64,000 bases of DNA, taken from Gorsachius magnificus (lineage: Eukaryota > Chordata > Aves > Pelecaniformes > Ardeidae). Below, piece by piece: positions 37,952 to 64,000 of the stretch (position 1 is its first letter; every line of letters starts with the position of its first letter). The DNA lies in contig CM067087.1 in the NCBI GenBank assembly GCA_034008185.1, positions 44,876,590 through 44,940,589 on the forward strand, written 5' to 3'. The notes beneath the pieces are model-generated. The model saw only the letters and a program-made list of their open reading frames with translations, was not told the DNA's origin and searched no databases. The position numbers and the translations under genes were made by a program.

Positions 37952-37961
37952 GGGGCGGGGC
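37952..37961 (+). promoter_or_regulatory. Sp1/KLF GC box
   Basis: GGGGCGGGGC is a full-length GC box about 60 bases upstream of the PRKCI start codon, so it is either in the core promoter or in the 5'UTR. Confidence 0.5.
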
Positions 37962-38021
37962 CGCGGCGCGCTCGCGGGACGGCGGCGCGGCCCCGGGCGG
38001 CGCCGCCCGCCGCGGGGGGGG

Positions 38022-63715
<25,694 letters not shown>

Positions 63716-64000
63716 GTAAGTAAAGTAGAATTTAAGAAGTTCTGATAAGTCAGTGAAGGAGGTACAAAACTTCATTTAATAGCTGTGGTTGTAATACAGA
63801 GAGTATACATAAAGCAGTAATAACACTTCCTTGTGTTAGCTTGGAGAAAATTCTGTTGTGTTCTCATGGTAGACTTCATATGGCTGGATTAAGTATTGTA
63901 CTCTGGCATGATGTAAAAATCAGCTAACAGTGGGAAAGTTGCTGTAAAGAATCTTAGTGCAGGGAAAGATGAATAAGTGCTATTTTACAAGTCTTAGTGG

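Overview
This window is vertebrate nuclear DNA, almost certainly from a bird. Coding sequence sits in short exons with GT-AG introns, promoters lie in CpG islands, and the interspersed repeats are mostly CR1 LINE fragments whose 3' ends carry the avian 'ATTCTATGATTCT'-type tail. I cannot name the species. There are no bacterial features, operons, CRISPR arrays or rRNA genes.

Two genes account for the conserved coding sequence, arranged head to head. PHC3 (polyhomeotic homolog 3, a subunit of Polycomb repressive complex 1) lies on the minus strand, with its stop codon at 3847-3849 and its start codon at 34786-34788. I could place all 15 coding exons, giving a 960-residue protein with the HD1 segment, the FCS zinc finger and the C-terminal SAM domain. 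PRKCI (atypical protein kinase C iota) lies on the plus strand from its start codon at 38022. Seventeen coding exons (573 complete codons) are in the window; the last exon, about 29 residues, lies beyond position 64000. The same PHC3-PRKCI neighbourhood is known from human 3q26.2.

Layout: 1-3846 is PHC3 3'UTR and flank and contains a complete-looking non-autonomous hAT-Charlie transposon (2159-3066). 3847-34788 is PHC3. 34350-35060 is the PHC3 CpG island, with YY1-like and E-box motifs. 35061-37180 is a non-island spacer with a CR1 tail. 37180-38640 is the PRKCI CpG island and first exon. 38141-64000 is the rest of PRKCI. Six CR1 fragments of different ages are recognisable: four fairly young 3' tails, one older tail, and one ancient internal reverse-transcriptase remnant.

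The two proteins act in different pathways (chromatin silencing versus cell polarity and kinase signalling). Their adjacency gives no evidence of joint function beyond possibly shared upstream sequence. I found no undescribed biological system. The points most worth a second look are a splice acceptor fused directly to a consensus donor sequence at PHC3 exon 11, an in-frame upstream ATG that could extend PHC3 by 91 residues, two candidate start codons in PRKCI exon 1, and the hAT element lying in the probable PHC3 3'UTR.
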